The notes beneath the pieces were generated by a model. That model saw only the letters and a list, made by a program, of their open reading frames with translations, did not search any database and was not told where the DNA came from. From assembly GCA_021157525.1 (NCBI GenBank), contig JAGGWK010000037.1, forward strand, positions 1 through 34,866: a DNA stretch of 34,866 nt, read 5' to 3'. Position numbers and translations under genes: made by a program. Shown in pieces: positions 7,497 through 14,635 of this stretch. How positions within the stretch are numbered: the stretch's first letter is position 1; each line of letters starts with the position of its first letter. The stretch is from Candidatus Cloacimonadota bacterium (GTDB taxonomy: Bacteria > Cloacimonadota > Cloacimonadia > Cloacimonadales > TCS61).

Positions 7497-8144
7497 CTAT
7501 AGATTTTTTACTGCCATCACAGCGATGCCTACCAATTGGGCTTTTTCCAGCAGCTCTTCCTCCAGAATAAGGGGTGAGTAATCTTTGTTGTAGGGAGACA
7601 GCAAAATCTTGCCTCCTTCGGAAAAAAGACTCACTTTTTTCAAGGTGACTTCATTGTCCACTCGCACCACACATACACGTTCATCAGCTTCTTCCCACTC
7701 CTCATACTGTTTCACAATCACCACATCCCCGTGGGAAATGTAGGGATCCATGCTGTCGCCGTTGGCATAAAAGGCAAAATAGCGGGAAAAATCACCACTG
7801 AGTGAAAGGGTATCAATGAGCACCTGATCTTCGATTTCCGCTTCGGCAATCTCTTCGGGAGAGCCGCAACTCACCTGTGCCACGATAGGCACATTGTAGT
7901 AGGTGTGGGCACCGATTTCACGGATGGCTTCGGATGAAAACATGATGCCGTTGCCGGTGATAAGCCAATTGATGTTGATGTTGTAGACAGAAGCCAGGCG
8001 ATTGAGAAAATTAAAATCAGGCATCGTCTTATCTTTGATATAGCGATTGATCACCACATTCGACATCCCCAGCCGTTTTGCCAGACCGGTTTGAGTGAGA
8101 TCAAGCTTGCGCAACACAGCGCTAAGTCTTTCTCCTAACGTCAT
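7497..8144 (-). CDS. LexA/CI-type transcriptional repressor with S24 self-cleavage domain
   Basis: This 215-residue protein has an XRE-type helix-turn-helix (about residues 5-62; LTQTGLAKRLGMSNVVINRYI) and a C-terminal peptidase S24 domain. The catalytic serine is Ser131 in GDSMDPYISHGDVVIV and the lysine is Lys169 in EVTLKK. The spacing of 38 fits the LexA/UmuD family. The likely scissile bond is Cys93-Gly94 in VSCGSPEE, where LexA has Ala-Gly. RecA filaments are known to trigger self-cleavage in this family. GGAGG precedes ATG 8144. The gene is divergent from the umuD operon, and two matching palindromes lie between them, so it almost certainly represses both itself and the mutagenesis operon. 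It resembles a phage CI repressor more than housekeeping LexA. Confidence 0.9.
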   Translation of the reverse strand: MTLGERLSAVLRKLDLTQTGLAKRLGMSNVVINRYIKDKTMPDFNFLNRLASVYNININWLITGNGIMFSSEAIREIGAHTYYNVPIVAQVSCGSPEEIAEAEIEDQVLIDTLSLSGDFSRYFAFYANGDSMDPYISHGDVVIVKQYEEWEEADERVCVVRVDNEVTLKKVSLFSEGGKILLSPYNKDYSPLILEEELLEKAQLVGIAVMAVKNL

Positions 8145-8171
8145 ATTCCCTCCTTGCAGTCATATCTGCGA

Positions 8172-8187
8172 TTAACTATGGAGTTAA
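8172..8187. promoter_or_regulatory. Putative repressor operator O1 (TTAACT-N4-AGTTAA)
   Basis: TTAACTATGGAGTTAA is a perfect 6-bp dyad with a 4-base centre, located 28 bases upstream of the repressor start. The identical arms recur at 8204-8219. Its position suggests autoregulation of the repressor. The operator role is inferred from repetition, symmetry and location between divergent repressor and SOS-type genes. Confidence 0.75.
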
Positions 8188-8195
8188 AATATAAA

Positions 8196-8222
8196 TTGAC
8201 GGATTAACTGTCTAGTTAAATC
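8196..8222 (+). promoter_or_regulatory. Possible umuD-operon promoter overlapping O2
   Basis: TTGACG (8196-8201) is a good -35 element. TAAATC (8217-8222), 15 bases later, is a weak -10 candidate at the right-hand edge of operator O2, so repressor binding would cover the spacer. On the opposite strand TAGACA followed 15-17 bases later by TATATT or TATTTT, overlapping O1, could serve the repressor gene. Element positions are read by eye only. Confidence 0.4.
8204..8219. promoter_or_regulatory. Putative repressor operator O2 (TTAACT-N4-AGTTAA)
   Basis: TTAACTGTCTAGTTAA has the same two arms as O1 with a different 4-base centre. The centres of O1 and O2 are 32 bp apart, close to three helical turns, which would place two repressor dimers on the same face of the DNA. 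It ends 39 bases before the umuD start. Confidence 0.75.
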
Positions 8223-8258
8223 TTTGGTTCTGAGAAAACAAGGGGATGAGGTAACGAT

Positions 8259-8720
8259 ATGCAGAGTAAAGGAGTTCCGATTGTTCCGGGAGAAGCGGTG
8301 AGCGCGGTGTATACTGCGGCCGTGGATTCTGTCCTGTTGCGCCCGCTGGTGGGAAGTTGCATCCAGGCAGGTTTTCCCTCCCCGGCACAGGATTATATCG
8401 AGCACTCCCTGGACCTCAATGAACATCTGATCAGTCACCCGGTGGCCACCTTTTTTGTGCGGGTGCAAGGCCTTTCCATGGTTAATGCGGGAATTTTCCC
8501 TGATGATATTCTCATTGTCGATCGCTCTCTGGAACCGCGGCACAACTCCATCATTATTGCGGCGGTGGATGGAGAGCTCACGGTAAAGCGTCTTTCCATC
8601 CAAGCCGGATGCTGGCAGCTGTTGCCGGAGAACCCTGAATTTTCCGCCTTTGATATCACCGAGGATACCGATTTTTCGGTGTGGGGCGTGGTGACCTACG
8701 CTATTCATCGGGCGGTGTGA
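8259..8720 (+). CDS. umuD: UmuD-like translesion polymerase V accessory protein
   Basis: This 153-residue S24-family protein has the UmuD cleavage region QAGFPSPAQDYIE (cleavage expected between Ala37 and Gly38), the catalytic Ser73 in GLSMVNAGIFPDDILIVD, and Lys110 in ELTVKRL. The Ser-Lys distance of 37 equals that of E. coli UmuD (Ser60, Lys97). RecA-stimulated self-cleavage gives UmuD', which joins UmuC to form Pol V. The start at 8259 has a GAGGT seven bases upstream. The umuC gene follows after 7 bases. The N-terminal arm before the cleavage site is somewhat longer than in E. coli. Confidence 0.93.
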   Translation: MQSKGVPIVPGEAVSAVYTAAVDSVLLRPLVGSCIQAGFPSPAQDYIEHSLDLNEHLISHPVATFFVRVQGLSMVNAGIFPDDILIVDRSLEPRHNSIIIAAVDGELTVKRLSIQAGCWQLLPENPEFSAFDITEDTDFSVWGVVTYAIHRAV

Positions 8721-8727
8721 GGCGACA

Positions 8728-10011
8728 ATGAAGCGCAACGATCTGGTGGCATTGGTGGATTGCAACAATTTTTATGTCTCCTGCGAGCGGGCGTTTGATC
8801 CCCGTCTGGCGGGCAAGGCTATCGGGATTTTATCAAACAATGACGGCATTATCGTGGCCCTTTCTAACGAATTGAAGGCCTTGGGAGTGAAACGTGGAGC
8901 GGCAGCATTTAAGCTGCCTCCCTGGTTTATAAAAAAGCATGACATCCGGCTTTTTTCCTCCAATTACACCCTCTATGGCGATATGTCTGTCCGGGTGATG
9001 CAGGTGCTTTCCACCTTTACTCCTGAGCTGGAAGTCTATTCCATCGACGAAGCTTTTTTGTCTCTGAAAGGTTTTGAAAACCGCGATCTTACAGCCTATT
9101 GTCACGAGATTCGGCAGACAGTACAGCAATGGTTGGGCTTGCCGGTATCGGTGGGTATTGCTCGCACCAAAACCCTGGCCAAGGTAGCCAATCGAGTGGC
9201 AAAGAAATTTCCCGGCGTTGGGGGCGTGTACAATATGGTGGATCATCCTCGGATGGATAAAGTGCTTTCCTGGGTAGCTGTGGAAGATGTGTGGGGCGTG
9301 GGCCCGCAATATGCCCGGATGTTGCGCAAAGAAGGGATAGAAAATGCCTGGCAGCTATCTCAGGCTGCGCCAAACTGGATACAGCAAAAGATGACTATCG
9401 TGGGTTTGCGCACCGTGCGGGAATTATGCGGCATATCCTGCATCGATATGGAGCTGGACATTGATCCCAAAAAAGAGATTATCTCGTCAAAATCCTTTGG
9501 TATGCCGGTGGATGATTTGCACCTTTTGCAGGAAGCTGCCGCCGCCTATTGCAGTCGTGCGGTGGAAAAGCTGCGGGCTGAACACCAGGTGGCATCGATG
9601 GTGATGGTGTATCTCACCACAAACCGCTTTAAAGAAGAGCCGCAATATGCCAATTACCAGCAGGCGCGGCTGCCGGTGCCATCGGCCTACACACCAGATT
9701 TTCTGGTGCTGGTGCACGCCCTGCTTGAGGACATGTACAAGCGTGGTTTCAACTACAAAAAGGTGGGGGTGATGCTCAGTGAAATCACCCATCAAAGCAA
9801 GGCACCGCTGGATTTTTTTGCACCCACTTACCTGGATGATGAACGAAAGACCATCATGGATTGTGTGGATGGCATAAACCGCCGCTGGGGCAGCCACACC
9901 ATGGATTACGCTGCAATCGGCACACTGCAACCCTGGCAGATGAAACGAGAATTTCTCTCGCCTCACTACACCACTCGCTGGGGAGAATTGCCGGTGGTGA
10001 GGGCCTTATGA
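8728..10011 (+). CDS. umuC: DNA polymerase V catalytic subunit UmuC (Y family)
   Basis: This 427-residue Y-family polymerase carries the palm motifs VDCNNFYVSCE (catalytic Asp, aromatic steric-gate residue) near residue 11 and YSIDEAFL (Asp-Glu) near residue 108. The helix-hairpin-helix block VEDVWGVGPQYARML is near 190, and the little-finger domain follows. SKAPLDFFAP near residue 365 resembles the beta-clamp-binding pentapeptide region of UmuC. Length matches E. coli UmuC (422). A GAGG overlaps the end of umuD, and the stop codon overlaps the dinB start (ATGA), so the three are translationally coupled. It performs error-prone synthesis past DNA lesions with UmuD'. Confidence 0.95.
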   Translation: MKRNDLVALVDCNNFYVSCERAFDPRLAGKAIGILSNNDGIIVALSNELKALGVKRGAAAFKLPPWFIKKHDIRLFSSNYTLYGDMSVRVMQVLSTFTPELEVYSIDEAFLSLKGFENRDLTAYCHEIRQTVQQWLGLPVSVGIARTKTLAKVANRVAKKFPGVGGVYNMVDHPRMDKVLSWVAVEDVWGVGPQYARMLRKEGIENAWQLSQAAPNWIQQKMTIVGLRTVRELCGISCIDMELDIDPKKEIISSKSFGMPVDDLHLLQEAAAAYCSRAVEKLRAEHQVASMVMVYLTTNRFKEEPQYANYQQARLPVPSAYTPDFLVLVHALLEDMYKRGFNYKKVGVMLSEITHQSKAPLDFFAPTYLDDERKTIMDCVDGINRRWGSHTMDYAAIGTLQPWQMKREFLSPHYTTRWGELPVVRAL

Positions 10012-11117
10012 GCTGCCGGAAAATCATTCACGTAGATATGGATGCCTTCTTTGCAGCGGTGGAGATGCGTGACCATCCGGAATATCGGGGAAAGCCGCTG
10101 ATCGTGGGGGGCAAGCCAGACAGCCGCGGAGTGGTTTCCACCTGCAATTACGAAGCACGAAAATATGGGATTCACTCGGCAATGCCCAGCTCTCAGGCTT
10201 ATCGGCTCTGTCCACAGGCGCTTTTTGTGCGGGGAAATTTCGATGCCTACCGGGAAGTCTCCCAACAGGTGCGGGAGATTTTCTATCAGTACACCGATCT
10301 GGTGGAGCCGGTTTCCATCGATGAGGCCTATCTGGATGTCACCGAAAATATCCCCGGCATTGCTTCAGCCACAGAGATAGCCCGACAGATTCGGGCACGC
10401 ATCCGTGAAAAAACAAAACTTACCGCTTCTGCCGGAGTTTCCTACTGCAAATTTCTTGCAAAAGTGGCCTCGGATTTTAATAAACCCGACGGCATCTGCG
10501 TGATCACTCCCAGTCAGGCAGAGGATTTTCTGGCCAAATTGCCGGTGGGGAAATTTCACGGTATCGGCAAAGTGAGTGAGCGGAAATTGCGGAATCTGGG
10601 CATCAAAACCGGTGCCGACCTGAAACGCTGGGAACTCAAGGATTTGCTGAAGCACTTTGGCAAAGCGGGATGCTACTATTACAACATTGTTCGGGGCATA
10701 GATGACCGCCCGGTGCGTACCAGCTGGACCCGTAAATCCATCGGCATGGAGCGCACCTATGCCACCGATGTGGCCGATATGGAGGAGATGAAGCAATCTC
10801 TGGAAAAGATCGGGAAAAAATTGAGCGACAGCATGGCAAAGAAAGGGATCCGGGCGCGCACCATCACCCTCAAAATAAAGTACGATAATTTCCAGCTCAA
10901 TACCCGGGCACTCAGTTTTCCGGAGCCTACCCGGGATGCAAAAATCATCAGCCACAGTGCGGCAAAATTGCTGGAAAAACATTTGGGTACCGATCGCAGC
11001 GTGCGGCTGCTGGGCATCAGTATGAGCCATCTACACCGGGAAGAGGTGAGTTGTGATATCCAGATGATCTTTGATTTTTTCAAAAAAGTGCCATGGAAAT
11101 TGGATGAAGGGAGGTAA
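10008..11117 (+). CDS. dinB: DNA polymerase IV (DinB, Y family)
   Basis: The start is ATG 10008, overlapping the umuC stop by 4 bases and giving MSCRKIIHVDMDAFFAAVE, the standard Pol IV N-terminus with catalytic Asp10 and steric-gate Phe15. The frame is open further upstream, but that part reads inside umuC. PVSIDEAYLDVT (second acidic pair), VSYCKFLAKVASDFNKPDG and KFHGIGKVSERKL (helix-hairpin-helix) follow in order. The little finger ends with IQMIFDFF, which may bind the beta clamp. The length of 369 residues is normal. Two Y-family polymerase genes in direct tandem is unusual and indicates a dedicated damage-tolerance operon. The stop codon overlaps the possible upstream ATG of the SRAP gene. 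Confidence 0.95.
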   Translation: MSCRKIIHVDMDAFFAAVEMRDHPEYRGKPLIVGGKPDSRGVVSTCNYEARKYGIHSAMPSSQAYRLCPQALFVRGNFDAYREVSQQVREIFYQYTDLVEPVSIDEAYLDVTENIPGIASATEIARQIRARIREKTKLTASAGVSYCKFLAKVASDFNKPDGICVITPSQAEDFLAKLPVGKFHGIGKVSERKLRNLGIKTGADLKRWELKDLLKHFGKAGCYYYNIVRGIDDRPVRTSWTRKSIGMERTYATDVADMEEMKQSLEKIGKKLSDSMAKKGIRARTITLKIKYDNFQLNTRALSFPEPTRDAKIISHSAAKLLEKHLGTDRSVRLLGISMSHLHREEVSCDIQMIFDFFKKVPWKLDEGR

Positions 11118-11119
11118 TG

Positions 11120-11776
11120 ATGTGCGGACGTTTTGCCCTGTATAGCAGTGTAAATGCGATAATGGCCTATGCCGACCGGTTGGCTGCAGACGATGCGCCA
11201 TCCTATAATATCACACCTGGATCGTCGATTCTCACAATCAGTCGAGACGGTGATTCCCGAATTTTGAAGCGAAGAATATGGGGACTTGTACCCTTTTGGG
11301 CAAAAGATAAAAAGATAGGAACTCGGTTGATTAATGCGCGAAGCGAATCACTGACCGACAAACCAAGCTTCAAATACGCCTTCCAGAAGCGCCGTTGCCT
11401 GGTTATTGCCGATGGCTTTTTTGAGTGGCGCAAAAGGGATAAACAGCCCTTTTACATCGTCGGCGAGGGACTGCTTTTTTTTGCCGGATTGTGGGAACGT
11501 TGGACGCAGCCCGATGGAACACCTCTGGAAACCACCGCCATTATCACCACCCCAGCCAATGCAACCATGGAGCCGCTACATCACAGGATGCCGGTGATCC
11601 TGGATGCAGAGCAAGCTCAGTTATGGCTGCATCCCTCGCCCAGCTGGATAGCCCTGCACAGTCTGCTGGAATCCACCGCAATGTCACTGTCCATGCATCC
11701 GGTATCGAAGGAGATAAACTCCCCGGCAAACAACCATCCTGGGCTGCTGGAAGAAGTGAATATGGGGCTTTTTTAA
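11120..11776 (+). CDS. SRAP-domain abasic-site protein (YedK/HMCES family)
   Basis: Two ATGs are adjacent (11117, 11120). I chose 11120 because GGGAGG is better spaced and the family requires cysteine at position 2, exposed after removal of methionine. The protein (218 residues) has Cys2 in MCGRF, Asn72 in INARSE, Glu102 in DGFFEW and His155 in HHRMP, matching the YedK active residues Cys2, Asn75, Glu105 and His160. Family knowledge: Cys2 forms a thiazolidine crosslink with abasic sites in single-stranded DNA, shielding them from cleavage and error-prone bypass. It is the last gene of the umuD-umuC-dinB operon, with one to two bases separating it from dinB, so it should be made in step with the two polymerases. 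Confidence 0.93.
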   Translation: MCGRFALYSSVNAIMAYADRLAADDAPSYNITPGSSILTISRDGDSRILKRRIWGLVPFWAKDKKIGTRLINARSESLTDKPSFKYAFQKRRCLVIADGFFEWRKRDKQPFYIVGEGLLFFAGLWERWTQPDGTPLETTAIITTPANATMEPLHHRMPVILDAEQAQLWLHPSPSWIALHSLLESTAMSLSMHPVSKEINSPANNHPGLLEEVNMGLF

Positions 11777-11872
11777 TTCTGCACAACTTTGATGAATCGG
11801 ATGGTCAGGATTGATATCATCATCCAGTGAGGGATAGGGCGAAAAGGATTTGTGACAATACTTCTGGATGCA

Positions 11873-12778
11873 TCACTCTTCATGATACTTCAGCCAACGC
11901 ACCTTCTCTGCCTGCATAAAGTGATCAAATTTGACGGGTTGTTGTGTGGTGATTGTCATCGGTTCGCCGGATACGGGATGGCGAAATTTCAGCTCAACAG
12001 CACACAAAAACAGTCCTTTTCCCTTGAGAATGTTTGGCGGAGTTCCGTACAAGCCGTCGCCCAGAATGGGAGAACCAATTGATGCCATGTGAATCCGTAA
12101 TTGGTGGGTGCGTCCTGTGTGTGGCCACAGGTCTATCAGGGTAAGGTGCTTCGATTTCAACGACGGCACTTCTGTGATTTTCTCGAAGCTGGAATGGGCT
12201 GCTTTTTCATGAACCGGACTATGGATTTCTCCTGACGGCGGCAGGGTTCCCATTACCACGGCGCGGTAACGTTTTTGGATGCCATGGGCTTCCAGCATCC
12301 TGCCAAATGCAGCCACGGTGCGGCGGGTTTTGGCAATGAGCAGCAGTCCTGAAGTGGGAAAATCCAGCCGATGAACCGGCAAAGGGGAGATGAGTGCATC
12401 TGGCTGCGAAGAGGGGGAGATGGTTCCCGGAAGAGCATGGGCGATGGTGCGGAATTTATTGCCGCTCACTTCGATGCCGGCAGGTTTAAAGATCACGGCA
12501 CAATGATCATCTTCAAAGACAGTCGCCAGTTTGAGGGGATAGATTTTTGCCGGTGGAACGTCGGGCTGTTGCATCGTTATCACCATTCCCGGTTTTATGA
12601 AAGTGCCGGTGTTTGCCGTGATACCATCCAGGTTAAACCATCCTTTTTTGATTACCTTTTTGAGGCTTTTACGCGATGGGAATTGGGTGAATATCTCCCG
12701 AGCGTAATCGATAAACCGCACCTTGGGAACATCTGGTGGGATGGTATGATGGAATTGTATTACTTCGTTAAAATTCAT
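11873..12778 (-). CDS. RluA-family RNA pseudouridine synthase
   Basis: The protein has an N-terminal S4-like RNA-binding region (SRKSLKKVIKKGWFNLDG, residues about 35-55). The catalytic domain carries the family signature HRLDFPTSGLLLIAKT with the nucleophilic Asp, and later LIDLWPHTGRTHQLRIHMASIG and LGDGLYG. It converts specific uridines in rRNA or tRNA to pseudouridine in the cytoplasm; the target site cannot be told from the sequence. ATG 12778 is taken as the start (301 residues). The frame is open to a TTG at 12808, and a GTG lies at 12793 inside a G-rich stretch, so the start is uncertain by up to ten residues. Its 3' end faces the SRAP gene with 96 bases between them. Confidence 0.9.
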   Translation of the reverse strand: MNFNEVIQFHHTIPPDVPKVRFIDYAREIFTQFPSRKSLKKVIKKGWFNLDGITANTGTFIKPGMVITMQQPDVPPAKIYPLKLATVFEDDHCAVIFKPAGIEVSGNKFRTIAHALPGTISPSSQPDALISPLPVHRLDFPTSGLLLIAKTRRTVAAFGRMLEAHGIQKRYRAVVMGTLPPSGEIHSPVHEKAAHSSFEKITEVPSLKSKHLTLIDLWPHTGRTHQLRIHMASIGSPILGDGLYGTPPNILKGKGLFLCAVELKFRHPVSGEPMTITTQQPVKFDHFMQAEKVRWLKYHEE

Positions 12779-12908
12779 CTTCTGATAGTTCACCCCCTTT
12801 TCAAACAATCTGAATCATGTTTTTGCTGTTTTACGTCAAGCAAAATGAAATCCGGTGTAATACAAATGTTGGAATCGTAATTGCAACAAGTAAAGCAGGA
12901 GGCCCTTT

Positions 12909-13330
12909 ATGAAACATGGTAGCTGGTTACTGCTCTTGCTTACCTTCATCATTTCCGGATGTTCCACATCCCCAACCCATCAACCTGCAGGTGATGCAAC
13001 ACTCCCCCTTTCTCTGGCTCCGGCCTACGCCATGGGCTACACCGTGAACCAAGTTCGGGCAGCCATCATGAATGGAAACTGGAATGTTGTGGTTTTGCAG
13101 GAGCAGAGCACCCGTCCTGTCGACGATCCTGAGCTGATGTACCAATTCGCCGATTCTCTCTGTACCTTTATCCGGACAGTCAGGGGATGCATCTTGCCCT
13201 GTGTACCTTCTACAGCGAATTCCGGGATGCAGATACTCAGGGCATCCAATGGACTTTTGACCCTGAAATCACCGATGTGCAGCGAGTACAATTGCAGGAT
13301 TGCGCCTGGCTCACGGCCCAACAATTTTAA
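12909..13330 (+). pseudogene. Degraded SGNH-hydrolase-like (DUF4886-like) lipoprotein
   Basis: AGGAGG lies before ATG 12909, followed by an intact lipoprotein signal (MKHGSWLLLLLTFIISGCS). Residues about 43-90 (GYTVNQVRAAIMNGNWNVVVLQEQSTRP onwards) match the middle of SGNH hydrolases of the DUF4886 type. The expected GNSFT catalytic-serine block before it is absent. After FADSLCTFIR near base 13176 the frame breaks: a sensible continuation (SQGMHLALCTFYSEF to the end, stop 13328-13330) is in a different frame. So there appear to be an internal deletion and a frameshift. The uninterrupted original frame runs to 13343 as nonsense-like sequence. Confidence 0.65.
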
Positions 13331-13339
13331 CGAGAAACC

Positions 13340-14137
13340 ATGAAACAAACCATAAAGGTCGCCAGTCTGAACATCGCAAACTATGATGACCACCCGAACT
13401 GGAATACCCGTAAACTCATGATCAGTAAAGAAATTCTGGCTACAAAGCCAGACGTGATTTGCCTGCAGGAGGTGCGCTACAACGCCCTGCATCCTTCCAC
13501 ACGAAATTCGCACCTCAACAGTGCTCAACAGATTTTGGTAGAAGTGCAGAATAACTCGGGTCTTCCCGGTGCCTCTGTTCATACATCAGTCGGGACGCAG
13601 TATCGCCCAATCTCCGATTACCCCTTTTGGGAAGGGCTCTCCATCATCACTGCCCAGCCCATTTCCCAGATCGGCCAACGCAATTTCAGCTGGAAACACA
13701 ACAGTATCGACCTCAATCACCGCATCCTGCAAATGGCTCTACTGAAGATAGGGGAGACAGAGCTTTGTTTGTTCCATACCCACTTTACCTACGACATGAT
13801 GGGATTTTTAGACAACATTCTGGAAACCATAGATTTCTATCTACCCACCAAGCATCGACCGGTGATCTTGATGGGAGACATGAACGTAACACCCGATGCT
13901 CATGAGTTTTCCCATTTGCAGGATGCAGGATTCATCGACTTGTGGCAGCATTTTCAGCCCTATACCGATGGCTTCAGCTACCCGGCAGTCCACCCCATCC
14001 AACGGATAGATTACATGTGGGCAAATGAGCAGGCTGCATCCTTGGTGACGAAAGTGGAACAATGGGCCGTAAAACCTGATGAAACGGGGATACACTGCTC
14101 AGATCATCTGGGCCTGATTGCTACACTGCGCATCTAA
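13340..14137 (+). CDS. Endonuclease/exonuclease/phosphatase (EEP) family hydrolase
   Basis: This 265-residue protein has the EEP metal-site motifs in order: VASLNIANYD near residue 10, ICLQEVRY near 40 (Glu metal ligand), LFHTHFTYD near 147, VILMGDMNVTP near 175 (Asp-x-Asn), RIDYMWAN near 228 and HCSDHLGLIATLRI at the end (Asp-His). There is no signal peptide, so it should be cytoplasmic. The family includes nucleases and phospho- or phosphodiesterases, and sequence alone does not fix the substrate. It is the only intact gene between two pseudogenes (12909-13330 and 14192-14613), which suggests that it is under selection or recent loss around it is incomplete. It starts 9 bases after the upstream remnant. 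Confidence 0.85.
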   Translation: MKQTIKVASLNIANYDDHPNWNTRKLMISKEILATKPDVICLQEVRYNALHPSTRNSHLNSAQQILVEVQNNSGLPGASVHTSVGTQYRPISDYPFWEGLSIITAQPISQIGQRNFSWKHNSIDLNHRILQMALLKIGETELCLFHTHFTYDMMGFLDNILETIDFYLPTKHRPVILMGDMNVTPDAHEFSHLQDAGFIDLWQHFQPYTDGFSYPAVHPIQRIDYMWANEQAASLVTKVEQWAVKPDETGIHCSDHLGLIATLRI

Positions 14138-14191
14138 ATCCTTGCCAAAAAAACCTACTTCTCATAAAAAACGCTCCCAAAGGAGATTGAA

Positions 14192-14613
14192 ATGGAAAGG
14201 TACCAGAATAACCCTGTAATTATGCCGGCAGACATCCCGGATATTGCGCCGCACTTCATCGATGTCACATCTGTTTTTAATTCTGGAGCTACAGTGTATC
14301 AAGACAAAATTCTGCTGATGTTGCGAGTGCAGAATCGCGCTATGACGAGGTATGGCAATTGCCGTCATCATGTAAAATACTGGCCGGGAATAACACCGAA
14401 GCCATCCAGAGTTTTCAATTGATCGGCAAGCCGGTATGGGGCATACAATTTCGTCCTGAAATGGAGCTGGAAGATGGCAACACCATGATAGAGGATCACT
14501 TCATCCGGCATCCTGATGAACGCCGCTTCCTGGCAAATGAGCTGGAGGATGCGGCATCGATAGCGGCAAATCCCAGGATTTTTGATAATTTCGCAGCTGC
14601 CTGTTCCGGGTAG
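14192..14613 (+). pseudogene. Chimeric gene remnant: GH130 N-terminus joined to a class I glutamine amidotransferase C-terminus
   Basis: An intact AAAGGAG precedes ATG 14192. The first 50 or so codons (MERYQNNPVIMPADIPDIAP, then SVFNSGATVYQDKILLMLRVQNR) match the N-terminus of GH130 mannosyl phosphorylases or hydrolases. Near 14335 the sequence changes identity and frame. From there to TAG 14611-14613 it reads SRYDEVWQLPSSCKILAGNN, then GKPVWGIQFRPEMELEDGN, the end of a class I glutamine amidotransferase, where HPE is usual and here reads RPE. A deletion between two once-neighbouring genes would create this junction. The original GH130 frame stops at 14420-14422, so at most a 76-residue peptide is made. 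Confidence 0.7.
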
Positions 14614-14635
14614 ATGCGACACATAAGGAGATTCA

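Noticed and set aside
9861-10007. N-terminal extension of the dinB frame into umuC
   Set aside because: The extension is a shadow of umuC in another frame; the Pol IV N-terminus begins exactly at ATG 10008, which overlaps the umuC stop.
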